The notes: generated from the letters alone by a model not told the origin. A stretch of DNA of 27,040 nt from JAJKIP01 sp040509055 (GCA_040509055.1 JBEVLT010000044.1:1-27040); one strand, 5' to 3'; counted from the first letter of the stretch, positions 15,321 through 24,153 are shown. Numbers and translations: made by a program.

Positions 15321-16090
15321 CAGTATACTTCTTCTAATTTTTTACCTACCAATTCTTCAAGGGCGCTCTTGGCCATCAGCATGGTGCCCTCCGCCTCTAT
15401 TTTCAATTGCACGCGGTCGGAAAGATTGACCAACGCTTTGTTGTATTCGTCCAGGGTAGTTTCGCCCAGTTCGTATTTGTGCTTGAAGGCCTGCGCATTG
15501 CTTTCGGCGTCCAGCGCCACGTCTGCCCGCACCTTCAGGATGTTCAGCTGCTGCAGGTACCTGAAATAACGCTCGCGCACCAGCGCCGCGAGATTCACGT
15601 AGTACTCATCCCGTTCATACTCCCGCACTTTCAGCTCCTGTTTCGCCTGCTTCAGCAGGAGACCTTTTTGCAACAGGTCGCCCAGGTTTACCACAAAGCC
15701 TACCTGGTAGCCATTCAGGAAACTCGGGTTGGCCAGTACGGTATTATTGTTGTTGGGGCTGTACAGGTAGGTGAACGTAAAGATGTCGAACCAGTCCATC
15801 TGTGCCCGCTTTACATTGGTCCGGGCCGTCAGTACCACCTGTTCGTAATACTTGATACGGGGATAGTTTTTCTTCGCCAGCTCTACCAGCGTGTCGAGCC
15901 TGGGGTAAGAAATATCCTGCAACATGGAGGTGGTGGCGGGCTGGGCCTTTGCTGCAAACGATACAAGCAGCAGGTACAATGGCAGCAGGTAGCTGCCTAT
16001 GGATTTCCCCCGTTGTTTGCGGGCAGTTTCATTTTCCCGGAGGTCATGACTTTTTTGTTGAGCGCCTCCACAGGGTGTCAATAAGAACAT
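15320..16090 (-). CDS. Half-length TolC-like outer-membrane export protein
   Basis: The mature protein of about 210 residues has a single outer-membrane-efflux repeat: a helical stretch beginning LDTLVELAKKNYPRIKYYEQ, a beta region (FDIFTFTYLYSPNNNN … YQVGFVVNLGDLL), then a long helix pair ending with YELGETTLDEYNKALVNL and a LEELVGK tail. Classical TolC has two such repeats in over 400 residues. A signal peptide is clear (SYLLPLYLLLVSFAAKA), but the in-frame start is poor: the ATG at 16090 gives a 30-residue polar leader. An out-of-frame ATG at 16032 would give a compact signal peptide if the run of five G (16011-16007) had one more base. It heads the export operon and could stand in for Wza as the outer-membrane conduit. 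Confidence 0.75.
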   Translation of the reverse strand: MFLLTPCGGAQQKSHDLRENETARKQRGKSIGSYLLPLYLLLVSFAAKAQPATTSMLQDISYPRLDTLVELAKKNYPRIKYYEQVVLTARTNVKRAQMDWFDIFTFTYLYSPNNNNTVLANPSFLNGYQVGFVVNLGDLLQKGLLLKQAKQELKVREYERDEYYVNLAALVRERYFRYLQQLNILKVRADVALDAESNAQAFKHKYELGETTLDEYNKALVNLSDRVQLKIEAEGTMLMAKSALEELVGKKLEEVY

Positions 16091-16247
16091 AAATCGGTTT
16101 TGATTTCGGAACAATAAAATTAGCCCATTCTGTGTATAAGTATGCTAAATTGCAGTAGATTTTGACCACCGTAATTCTACGACATAAGCAGCTATTTCCT
16201 GTTCATTCAGCTCATTCCATACGAAAAAAACAAAGGTTTGGATTTGT

Positions 16248-16883
16248 ATGTCACTGGCAGAGACCATTAAAAATAATCCACGGCTTAAAAAGCTCGTTCA
16301 CTGGATGCTGATCCCGCCGGGTGATTACAGGCCGCGTTTTTGGGTTCGCAATTTTGCCAACCTGTTCTTCCACAAAAAAGGGAAAGGAGCGCGTATACGC
16401 AGGCGGGTGAGAATGGATGTGCTGCCTTTTAATAAGTTTGAACTGGGCGAGCGGTCGATGATCGAAGATTTCAGCACGATAAATAATGGTGTAGGAAACG
16501 TATCCATTGGTAATAATACGTTGATAGGTATAGGAAATGTACTAATCGGACCCTTGCAGATCGGTAATCATGTCATTACGGCGCAAAATGTGGTGATGAG
16601 CGGATTGAACCATATTTATGAAGATACCAGCACCCCGATCGTGGATCAGCAGGTCACCACCGCCCTCATCACCATCGGCGATGGCTCCTGGATAGCCGCC
16701 AATTCAGTGATCACAGCAGGGATAACGATCGGGAAGCACTGCGTGGTCGCGGCCGGGGCCGTGGTCACCCGCGATGTGCCGGACTACAGTGTGGCAGCCG
16801 GCAATCCGGCCCGCATCATCAAACGGTATGACCAGGGACGGTGGGTACGTGTACGGGACCAGGAGCTGCAGGCCAAAGAATAA
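16248..16883 (+). CDS. Left-handed beta-helix (hexapeptide) O-acetyltransferase
   Basis: The protein has 211 residues. After a basic N-terminal segment, residues about 70-190 form hexapeptide repeats (VSIGNNTLIGIGNVLIGP, ITIGDGSWIAANSVITAGITIG, VVAAGAVVTRDVPDYSVAAGNPARII). The last block is the WbbJ/LacA-type signature, with the candidate catalytic His in GLNHIYED near the loop. Such enzymes acetylate sugars from acetyl-CoA in the cytoplasm. It is divergent from the TolC-like operon and precedes the hybrid kinase by 89 bases. It probably acetylates a nucleotide sugar or lipid-linked sugar of the polysaccharide. Confidence 0.9.
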   Translation: MSLAETIKNNPRLKKLVHWMLIPPGDYRPRFWVRNFANLFFHKKGKGARIRRRVRMDVLPFNKFELGERSMIEDFSTINNGVGNVSIGNNTLIGIGNVLIGPLQIGNHVITAQNVVMSGLNHIYEDTSTPIVDQQVTTALITIGDGSWIAANSVITAGITIGKHCVVAAGAVVTRDVPDYSVAAGNPARIIKRYDQGRWVRVRDQELQAKE

Positions 16884-16972
16884 AAACAGGTGGCCGCTGA
16901 ACCAGCCGGGAAGAAGTTGCCGTATATCCCGGTATATCATTAACTGATGAGAACCAGCATAATCTACCGCCT

Positions 16973-19900
16973 ATGAAATTTAATTTCTTGCTGGAAAAGC
17001 AATTACAAGACCTGTTGCCGGACACACTCCGCAATAGCGAATTGCTGCAACCGTTTCTCCGGGCTGTCAACGATAGCTACAATGCCGGCGGGCAACCTGC
17101 CGGCGGGCCGCAGCTGATCTCCATGGAAAACGATCGGCTGTCGTCGCTGATCCTGAATTTCCAGGGCGGCATTTTGCTGGACGAGAACGGGCGGATCGTA
17201 TTGACCAACCAGTTTTTCTGCAACCTGTTCGGCCTGATCGAATCGCCCGGGGAACTGGCAGGTCTGAACAGTACCTGGCTGGCCGAACAAAGCAAACACC
17301 TGTTCAAACACCCGGAAGCATATGTACGCCGCATCGAAGAACTGGTGGCATCAAAAACGATGGTGGTAGAAGAAGGACTGGAGCTTGCAGATGGGCGCAT
17401 CTTCGAGCGAGACTGCATCCCGGTCTTTGCCGGCAACGAGTACAAAGGCCACCTGTGGAAGTACTGTGATGTCACCAACCGCAGGAAGGCCGAAGCCGAA
17501 CTGAAAGCCAGCGAGGAGCGCTGGCAATTTGCTCTCGAGGGTGCAGGCGACGGCTTATGGGAATACAACTTCCAGACCCACGAAACGTATTTTTCAAAGC
17601 AGTATAAAAAAATGCTGGGCTATGAGGAAGAAGAATTCCTCAATACAGTAGAAGAATGGTCGGACCGCATTCATCCCGATGATATGCCCATCATTCGGCA
17701 AACCGATAAGGATTATCTCACCGGCACCATTACATCGCACCAGCGGGAATACCGGATGCGGCACAAAGACGGGCACTACCGATGGATACTCGACAGGGGC
17801 ATGATCATCACCAATACAACAGACGGGAAGCCGCTCCGCATCATCGGTACGCATACCGATATCACCGATCGGAAAAAAACCGAACAAGAACTGAAGCACC
17901 TGTCGCTCGTAGCCAGCGCCAATGAAAACGCGGTATTGCTCACCGATGGCGAAGGAAAAATATACTGGGCAAATGACAACTTTATAAAAATAACCGGCTA
18001 TGCCCCGCAGGAAGTCATCGGCAAAACCCCGATCGAACTGTTCAAAGGGCCGCTGAGCGATAAAGCGACGATCAGCCGCATTCTCGAAGCATTTACCACC
18101 GGCAGAAGTTTCAGGGCGGAAGTGATCTATTACCGCAAAGACGGAAGCCCGTTTTGGGGCCGCACCAAAGGCCAGCCGATCGTGCGCAGCAAAACCCAGG
18201 GGCTGCAATATTTCGGCATCATCGAAGACATCAGCACAGAAAAAAAACAGGAAGAAGAGATACAGCGGCTGTCCATGATTGCCAGCTCGAGTACCGCCGG
18301 TATCATCATCTTCGACCCGGAGCGGAAAGTAAGCTGGTGCAATACCTCTTTCGAACAGCTGACGGGCTACAGCCTGGACGATATGCGGGGCAAAGAAATA
18401 TTCCCGTTCGCATTCGGCCCGAAGACAGACGAGGACGCGATCAAAAGAATGTGGCAGCAGGGAGAGCACCACCGCAACTTCAACGACGAATTCATCCATT
18501 ACCGCAAAGACGGGTCTTATTTTCATGCCGCCATCAAAATGCAGTTTGTCAAAGACAAGTCCGGCAACGTCATCCAGGAGTTTGCGATCATCCGGGACAT
18601 CACAGCCGAAAAAGAAGCACAGAAAAAGCTGACCGAAGTGCAGCAGGTGCTCCGGATCAACGAAGAAAAATACCGCAACATCATCACCAACATGAACCTG
18701 GGGCTGCTGGAAGTCGATAACGACGGCGTCATCATGTTTGCCAACCGCCGGTTTTGCGAGATCAGCGGTTACGAAGCCCGCGAGATCATCGGCAGGGATG
18801 CCGGCAAGCTGCTGGCCCCTGTAGAAGGAGAAGAATTGCTGAAACTGAAAACAGAACTCAGGAAAAAGGGCATATCGGATACATACGAGATAGCAGTCAG
18901 GAATAAAAAAGGTGAACCGAGATGGTGGCTGATCAGCGCAGCACCCCGCTACAACGATAAGGGAGATATTGTAGGATCGATCGGCATACACCTGGATATC
19001 ACGACGCAGAAAGAACTGCAGCAACAGCTCCACGATGCGCTGGAGGCAGCCGAAAACTCCGCGAAGGCAAAAGAACTGTTCCTCGCCAATATGAGTCATG
19101 AGATCCGCACGCCGATGAACGCTATCCTCGGCATGAGCCGGCAGCTTTACAATACCCGGCTTGACGAAGAACAGCAGTTATTTCTCGACACCATTACCAA
19201 GGCAGCTGAAAACCTGCTGATCGTGATCAACGACATCCTCGACATGTCCAAGATCGAAGCAGGTAAATTATCGCTGGAGCAGATCGGGTTCCGGCCCAAA
19301 GAGATGATCCACCATTGCCTGCGCGTGATGCAATACCGTGCCGATGAAAAGGACTTGCAATTGGTGAAAGAATTCGATCCGGCCATATCGCCCGTTCTCA
19401 TCGGCGACCCGCACCGGATGAACCAGGTATTGCTCAACCTGATCAGCAATTCCATCAAGTTCACAGAGAAAGGAGGCGTTACCGTAGCCTGTTCTTTACT
19501 CGAAACCAACAACAACCAGCAGACCCTGCGCTTCAGCATACGGGATACCGGCATCGGCATGGACGAAGATTTCCAGGCCATCCTGTTCCAGAAGTTCACC
19601 CAGGAAGACCGGACCATTGCACGCAAATACGGCGGCACCGGCCTGGGTATGTCGATCAGCAGGCAGCTGATCGGGCTGATGAACGGCACCATCGATGTAA
19701 AAAGCAAAAAGGGAACAGGCACCGAGATCATCCTCACCATACCGTTTACCATCGGCAGCACGGACGATCTGCCGGTGGTGGAAAAGAATGCGATGGATCA
19801 CAGCATCCTGAAAGGAAAAAACATCCTGCTCGCCGAAGACAACGAGCTCAACCGGTTCGTGGCTACCACCATACTCAAAAAGTACGGGGTGCGGATCGGC

Positions 19901-20551
19901 GATGCAAGGAACGGGCAGGAAGCGGTAAACGCCATAGCCACCGGCGGCTACGACCTGGTGCTCATGGACGTACAGATGCCCGGCATGGACGGGCTGGAAG
20001 CCACCCGGACGATCCGCGCAACGGGTAACAATATCCCGATCATCGCGCTCACGGCCAACGCCATCAAGGGCGAAAGCGACCGTTGCCGCGAAGCAGGCAT
20101 GAACGATTATATTTCCAAGCCGTTTGAAGAAGAACAGCTGGTTATCCTGATGTCGCACTGGATGGCGGAAAAAAACAATGTAACCCCGGAAAAGGAAAAA
20201 AAAGCAGCTGCCGGTTCGCCGCTGTACGATCTTTCACACCTGCGGCAGTTCAGTGACGATCCGGCCTTCATCACCGAGATGACCGGTTTATTCATCGACG
20301 AAGCCACGCGTGCCGTACAGGAGATCGTTGCTGCACGCGACCAGGGCGACCTGGCAACGGTCAGAAGCGCTGCGCACCGCATCAAACCCTCTATCGACAG
20401 CATGGCGATCAATTCCCTGCATGATGTAATCAGGGCGATCGAAAAGGCGGAAGACCATCCTTCGGCCCGGCAGGCGCTGGACCAGGATATCAGTACGCTG
20501 CAGCAGGTAATGGAAGAGGTGATCGGGCAGCTGAAAGCCGGCCTTGCATGA
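16973..20551 (+). CDS. Soluble hybrid histidine kinase: PAS x5, HisKA, HATPase, receiver, Hpt
   Basis: The protein has 1192 residues and no membrane helix. PAS-like units lie at about 55-170, 180-300, 310-425, 430-550 and 562-680, several ending in the DIT/DIS PAC motif. The kinase core has H709 (MSHEIRTPMN), N826 (LISNSIKF), DTGIGM (858-863) and GGTGLGM (887-893). The receiver has E955-D956 and D999 (VLMDVQMPG) and K1049. The C-terminal Hpt has H1135 (AAHRIKPS). All phosphorelay residues are present, so it can pass phosphate His-Asp-His to a separate receiver; the stand-alone receiver at 1349-1750 is a possible target. The signal is cytoplasmic and may be redox, oxygen or a ligand bound by PAS. 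No heme or flavin motif can be assigned by eye. Confidence 0.93.
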   Translation: MKFNFLLEKQLQDLLPDTLRNSELLQPFLRAVNDSYNAGGQPAGGPQLISMENDRLSSLILNFQGGILLDENGRIVLTNQFFCNLFGLIESPGELAGLNSTWLAEQSKHLFKHPEAYVRRIEELVASKTMVVEEGLELADGRIFERDCIPVFAGNEYKGHLWKYCDVTNRRKAEAELKASEERWQFALEGAGDGLWEYNFQTHETYFSKQYKKMLGYEEEEFLNTVEEWSDRIHPDDMPIIRQTDKDYLTGTITSHQREYRMRHKDGHYRWILDRGMIITNTTDGKPLRIIGTHTDITDRKKTEQELKHLSLVASANENAVLLTDGEGKIYWANDNFIKITGYAPQEVIGKTPIELFKGPLSDKATISRILEAFTTGRSFRAEVIYYRKDGSPFWGRTKGQPIVRSKTQGLQYFGIIEDISTEKKQEEEIQRLSMIASSSTAGIIIFDPERKVSWCNTSFEQLTGYSLDDMRGKEIFPFAFGPKTDEDAIKRMWQQGEHHRNFNDEFIHYRKDGSYFHAAIKMQFVKDKSGNVIQEFAIIRDITAEKEAQKKLTEVQQVLRINEEKYRNIITNMNLGLLEVDNDGVIMFANRRFCEISGYEAREIIGRDAGKLLAPVEGEELLKLKTELRKKGISDTYEIAVRNKKGEPRWWLISAAPRYNDKGDIVGSIGIHLDITTQKELQQQLHDALEAAENSAKAKELFLANMSHEIRTPMNAILGMSRQLYNTRLDEEQQLFLDTITKAAENLLIVINDILDMSKIEAGKLSLEQIGFRPKEMIHHCLRVMQYRADEKDLQLVKEFDPAISPVLIGDPHRMNQVLLNLISNSIKFTEKGGVTVACSLLETNNNQQTLRFSIRDTGIGMDEDFQAILFQKFTQEDRTIARKYGGTGLGMSISRQLIGLMNGTIDVKSKKGTGTEIILTIPFTIGSTDDLPVVEKNAMDHSILKGKNILLAEDNELNRFVATTILKKYGVRIGDARNGQEAVNAIATGGYDLVLMDVQMPGMDGLEATRTIRATGNNIPIIALTANAIKGESDRCREAGMNDYISKPFEEEQLVILMSHWMAEKNNVTPEKEKKAAAGSPLYDLSHLRQFSDDPAFITEMTGLFIDEATRAVQEIVAARDQGDLATVRSAAHRIKPSIDSMAINSLHDVIRAIEKAEDHPSARQALDQDISTLQQVMEEVIGQLKAGLA

Positions 20552-20566
20552 ATGAGCCGGAACGAC

Positions 20567-20580
20567 TTTTCGTACGAAAA
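20567..20580. repeat. Perfect 14-bp palindrome after the hybrid kinase
   Basis: TTTTCGTACGAAAA is self-complementary, lies 16 bases after the kinase stop, and is followed by an A-rich run. It may be part of the termination region between convergent genes, or a protein-binding site. Confidence 0.35.
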
Positions 20581-20634
20581 AGAAAAAGGAAACGGCAGCT
20601 GCCATCCGGCTATGCTCTGCCTGCAATACGATGA

Positions 20635-20672
20635 AAAAGGAACGGCTATTTTTTCGCGTATGCGTTCCTTTT
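20635..20672. terminator. Candidate bidirectional terminator between convergent genes
   Basis: AAAAGGAACG (20635-20644) and CGTTCCTTTT (20663-20672) form a perfect 10-bp stem around an 18-base loop. The A and T runs at the stem base could serve as the U tract for either strand. It lies between the plus-strand hybrid kinase and the minus-strand VOC gene, where a shared terminator is expected. The remaining bases of 20552-20769 hold no gene that I can see. Confidence 0.5.
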
Positions 20673-20769
20673 CTATATTGATCACCTCACCAGGTAAAAC
20701 CCATCGGCTTATTGCCATTACAATGTCTATCCCCGATTTGCCTATACCCTGGTGTCGTCGCCCGTTTGC

Positions 20770-21165
20770 TCAGATTTTCTTCTGTATTTGCCAATAATGC
20801 CCGAATGGGTCTTTGAACATTCCCTGCCTGTACCCATACTCATGATCGGTAACGGGAGTGATTTCTGTTGCCCCGGCCAAAAGAGCACGGTCAAAAACTT
20901 CGTGAACATCGTTCACAAACAAACCGATAACCGTTGTTACACCTTTTGCACTTACAGGTTCAAGCGCAGCAAACCAGCGCATGGTTTCGTGCAGATGAAA
21001 AACAGCCCCGTCTATTTCCAGCTCCGCCACATGGATGCTGCCGTCATCGTTGCGAAAGCAAAAATGTTCTGTTGCGCCGAACTTCTTGTAAAAATCAATA
21101 TCCGTGGTTCCGTTCGGGATGTGCAGCTCAGGCGCAAAATGTGTTGTACTAAATTGCTTTGCCAT
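20770..21165 (-). CDS. VOC-superfamily protein (glyoxalase/bleomycin-resistance fold, PhnB-like)
   Basis: This 131-residue single-chain protein has paired beta-alpha-beta-beta-beta modules: HIPNGTTDIDFYKKFGATEHF, HVAELEIDGAVFHLHE, a middle NDVHEVFDRALLAGATEI, and the terminal YGYRQGMFKDPFGHYWQIQKK typical of PhnB-like VOC proteins. Metal-binding His and Glu candidates are present, but the reaction is not predictable. It begins 27 bases after the LytTR regulator stop on the same strand, so it is probably the last gene of that operon or a conditional read-through gene. Confidence 0.85.
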   Translation of the reverse strand: MAKQFSTTHFAPELHIPNGTTDIDFYKKFGATEHFCFRNDDGSIHVAELEIDGAVFHLHETMRWFAALEPVSAKGVTTVIGLFVNDVHEVFDRALLAGATEITPVTDHEYGYRQGMFKDPFGHYWQIQKKI

Positions 21166-21192
21166 ATCTATGAGGATTAAATATTCCTGCGT

Positions 21193-21978
21193 CTATTTAC
21201 CCATCCACTTCTTAAAATCCGTCACTTTTTCGCGGCTCACCAGCGCTTCCTTCTCTACGGCGGGTTTCAGCTGCAGGATAAGGCGGTTGCCGAAGTAATC
21301 TTCGATCTTGTCGATGCAATTGACGGAGACATAAAACGACCGGCTGATACGGAAGTATTCCTGGGGGTCCAGCATGTCTTCCAGTTCGTCCATGGTATAG
21401 TCTACCACGAACTTGCGGTTGTCCAGGGTCTTGAAGAAGTTCAGCCGTCCGTCGCTGAAAAAATAGGCGATCTCCTCGATCTCGATGCTCACCAGCTTCT
21501 GGGCATGCTTTACCAGGAACCGCTTGCGGTATTCTTTGGGCTGCAGTTTCCGCTGCAGCTCCCTGACCAGCGAATCCAGGCTGAGGTCACGGTTCTCTTC
21601 CACGGCCGGCGCCGCATAGGACGCCTTCATATTTCTGTACTTGTCCAGCGCAGCCTGCAGCTCTTCTTTCTGCACGGGCTTCAGCAGGTAATCGATGCTG
21701 TTGACCTTGAAAGCCTTCAGGGCATACTCGTCGTACGAGGTAGTGAAGATGACCGGGCTTTTCACTTCCGTTAAATTGAATATTTCGAAACTCTGGCCAT
21801 CGGCCAGTTCGATGTCCATCAGGATCAGGTCCGGCTGCGGGTTTTGCTGCAGCCACTCTACCGTACTTTTGATGCTGTCGGTGATGCCTGCCACCTCGGC
21901 CTGTTCGTCTACCGACGCCAGGGTTTTCTGGATCTTCCGCACGGCCAGGTCTTCATCTTCCACGATCAGGATTTTCAT
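21193..21978 (-). CDS. LytTR-family DNA-binding response regulator
   Basis: The protein has 261 residues. The receiver (1-115) has acidic residues E7-D8-E9, phospho-acceptor D55 (LILMDIELADG), T79/T80 and K100 (LLKPV). A linker with charged residues leads to a LytTR DNA-binding domain (about 150-258): KRFLVKHAQKLVSIEIEEIAYFFSDGRLNF … FRISRSFYVSVNCIDKI. LytTR proteins bind direct-repeat sites in promoters. The gene lies 26 bases downstream of a LytS-type kinase, its likely phosphodonor. The target is unknown; the kinase pair and VOC protein operon may be autoregulated. Confidence 0.93.
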   Translation of the reverse strand: MKILIVEDEDLAVRKIQKTLASVDEQAEVAGITDSIKSTVEWLQQNPQPDLILMDIELADGQSFEIFNLTEVKSPVIFTTSYDEYALKAFKVNSIDYLLKPVQKEELQAALDKYRNMKASYAAPAVEENRDLSLDSLVRELQRKLQPKEYRKRFLVKHAQKLVSIEIEEIAYFFSDGRLNFFKTLDNRKFVVDYTMDELEDMLDPQEYFRISRSFYVSVNCIDKIEDYFGNRLILQLKPAVEKEALVSREKVTDFKKWMGK

Positions 21979-22004
21979 ATCGTTGCTTTAAAATTTAATT
22001 GTGC

Positions 22005-23048
22005 TTACTTCATTTCGTTCCATACCAGCGGCAATACCACCATAAAATTATGCTCTCCTTCCACCACCTGAAAACCCTCCTGCTTCATCAGCTTGTACTT
22101 GGACCTGATATTGGCCAGGCCGATCCGCGTGGAATGCTTGCTCAGCTGTTTGCGCTGCAGGTTATTGTTTACCACCAGGGTGTTTTCCGCGGCCGTAAAG
22201 ATCTCGATCACCAGCGGCTGCTGCCGCGATACGATGTTGTGCTTTACGGCATTCTCCACCAGCAGCTGCAGGCTGAGCGAAGGCAGCAGGTAAGAGTGAT
22301 ACCGCTTGTCGATGTCCAGGCTTAGCTGCAGCCCGCTTCCGTAGCGGGTTTTCAGCAGCCGGTAATACGACTCGATGAACTTCAGCTCCTTTTCCACCGT
22401 ACTGATGCCATCCTCGTTGCTCTTCAGCAGATAACGGTATACCTTACTCAGCTCGTCCAGGAACTTTTCGGCTTCCCGCTTGTCTTCCTGGATCAGCGAC
22501 GACAAGGTATTGAAACAATTGAATAAAAAATGCGGGTTGATCTGGCTCTTCAGGTTCTCAAATTCCTGCGCCATGCTCATTTGCTCGATCAGCTCTTTTT
22601 CGCCCAGGCTTTCCCGGTATTTTTCCAGCAGGTACAGCACTTCCCACAAGGTGATGAACAGGAAATTGACGCACAACCCCACGATATAACCCCAGCGCAG
22701 GTCGTCGGTCTGCAGCCGGTAGCCGAGGATGCCCAGCCGGTCGTACAGGAAAAAGATCAGCAGCACCGAAGGCGTCATCACGATCAGGTTGGTCAGCAGC
22801 TTATAAAAAACCCGCTCTCCTGTTTGCTTCAGCTCTGGAAATTTCCTGATGATAAAGTATTCATAGCGGATATGCGCATACCAGGAGAGCGTGCCGATGG
22901 CAAACAACAGCGGCGCGGAAAATACCCAGATCTGCCACTCCCGGAACGTACGCCCGTCGTACAGGATATGGTTCAGTGCCAGGATGATAAACGGCATGGA
23001 GAACAGGAAGCTGTAGGTGTGTACGCGTTGCGGCCTTACCCATTTCAT
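22005..23048 (-). CDS. LytS-type sensor histidine kinase (intact)
   Basis: The protein has 347 residues with four N-terminal membrane helices (about 12-150), then a His_kinase domain (PF06580) with the phospho-acceptor motif LKSQINPHFLFNCFNTLSSL. The ATPase domain has the N-box LQLLVENAVKHN and a G-box IGLANIRSKYKL. The short periplasmic loops suggest a membrane or small-ligand signal. Its ATG overlaps the stop of the upstream paralogue by four bases (ATGA), so the two are coupled and may form heterodimers. It probably phosphorylates the LytTR regulator encoded just downstream. Confidence 0.92.
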   Translation of the reverse strand: MKWVRPQRVHTYSFLFSMPFIILALNHILYDGRTFREWQIWVFSAPLLFAIGTLSWYAHIRYEYFIIRKFPELKQTGERVFYKLLTNLIVMTPSVLLIFFLYDRLGILGYRLQTDDLRWGYIVGLCVNFLFITLWEVLYLLEKYRESLGEKELIEQMSMAQEFENLKSQINPHFLFNCFNTLSSLIQEDKREAEKFLDELSKVYRYLLKSNEDGISTVEKELKFIESYYRLLKTRYGSGLQLSLDIDKRYHSYLLPSLSLQLLVENAVKHNIVSRQQPLVIEIFTAAENTLVVNNNLQRKQLSKHSTRIGLANIRSKYKLMKQEGFQVVEGEHNFMVVLPLVWNEMK

Positions 23049-24097
23049 AGCACTACCTCCTCTTTATCGATCAGCGGCAGTACAACGATCCGGTGCGTGG
23101 CGGTCTCGTATACCTGCACGCGGGGTTTGTACAGCAGTTTGTATTTATTGACCAGGTTGTCCAGCGCCTCTTCGTATTCCAGGACGTCCCTCACCGGTTT
23201 GGGATGCAGGGTATTTTTGATCACCAGGGCGCTCTTGCGGTTGGTATACAGCTCGATGAGAATAGGGCTGCTTTTGCTGAAAGCATTCCGGTAAATGATA
23301 TTGTCCAGGATGATCTGCAGGCTCAGCGGTGGCAGCTTTTTATGGTCCTCGCCCTCTTCCACGTCGATCTTCACCTCCAGCGCACTGCCAAACCGCACTT
23401 TGTTGAGGTACAGGTAGGAGCCGATGAACTTCAATTCTTCTTGCAGGCTGACGAGTTGCTCCTCGTCGCTCTTCAACAGGTAGCGGTATACCCGCGTCAT
23501 CTCGTTCAGGAACTGCTCGGCCTGCTTTTCGTCTTCGTGGATCAGGCTGGACAGGGTATTGAAGCTGTTGAACAGGAAATGCGGGTTGATCTGGCGCTTC
23601 AGGCTGAGCAACCGGCTTCGCTGGTACGCGCTGCGCAGCTGGCCCGTTTCGGTAACAGCCGTTTTCCATTTGTCCCAGCCCACCGCTGCTTCGTTCAGGA
23701 AGGTGAGAATGGTGCTGGCCATACAGCCAAACCCCGTCACCCACCACTCCATGGACCGCCTGGGGCCACAGCTCATCCATACCTGTCTTTCGTACACCAG
23801 ATACGCACCCTGCACCGTCAGGATATTCATGGCATAGAACAACGGGAGCAGGATGGCGATGCGCCGGAACAGTTCGCCGTCATCCGGCAGCCTTTTTTTC
23901 ACCAGCATGGCCACCATGCCGAACAGCGCATAGATACCGGCAAAGTAAACCGCTGAAACGATAAACCGCAACAGGAAATGGGTCAAAGAACTGAACACAC
24001 AGGGGCCGAACAAGAGCAGGTTGATAACAACCACATAGGGTAACAGGAACCAGATAAAGATCACCGATTCCTTGCTGCTGTATCGTTTCAGTTGCAT
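23045..24097 (-). CDS. LytS-type sensor kinase paralogue, probable pseudokinase
   Basis: The protein has 350 residues with about four N-terminal membrane helices and the motif LKRQINPHFLFNSFNTLSSLI, so the His is kept. In the ATPase domain the N-box reads LQIILDNIIYRN (Glu to Asp, and the Lys-His pair lost), and the G-box position reads EALDNLVNKYKL without the Gly of the paralogue's IGLANI. ATP binding may therefore be weak or absent. It is first in the operon and overlaps the intact paralogue by four bases. Paired LytS paralogues with one weak member would fit a sensor subunit that modulates the active kinase. That role is inference. Confidence 0.88.
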   Translation of the reverse strand: MQLKRYSSKESVIFIWFLLPYVVVINLLLFGPCVFSSLTHFLLRFIVSAVYFAGIYALFGMVAMLVKKRLPDDGELFRRIAILLPLFYAMNILTVQGAYLVYERQVWMSCGPRRSMEWWVTGFGCMASTILTFLNEAAVGWDKWKTAVTETGQLRSAYQRSRLLSLKRQINPHFLFNSFNTLSSLIHEDEKQAEQFLNEMTRVYRYLLKSDEEQLVSLQEELKFIGSYLYLNKVRFGSALEVKIDVEEGEDHKKLPPLSLQIILDNIIYRNAFSKSSPILIELYTNRKSALVIKNTLHPKPVRDVLEYEEALDNLVNKYKLLYKPRVQVYETATHRIVVLPLIDKEEVVL

Positions 24098-24103
24098 TCA
24101 CTA

Positions 24104-24111
24104 CAAATTAA
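24104..24111 (-). promoter_or_regulatory. Candidate -7 element of the LytS/LytTR operon (TTAATTTG)
   Basis: Minus-strand TTAATTTG, one mismatch from TAnnTTTG, ends six bases before the ATG at 24097, so the transcript would have almost no leader. The same octamer precedes the tandem GT2 genes. Confidence 0.3.
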
Positions 24112-24153
24112 CACAAATCCGCCCGCCCGATCCCGGGGTTGTCACTGCCTGTT

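Noticed and set aside
16233..16246. Promoter-like AAGGTTTG/TGGATTTG just before the acetyltransferase ATG
   Set aside because: Each octamer has a mismatch at the TA positions and the second lies one base from the start codon, so I do not list it as a feature.
17594..19099. 501-residue open frame antisense to the hybrid kinase
   Set aside because: It lies wholly opposite PAS domains with strong motifs. Its composition (many Phe, His, Asp) and lack of any motif mark it as a shadow.
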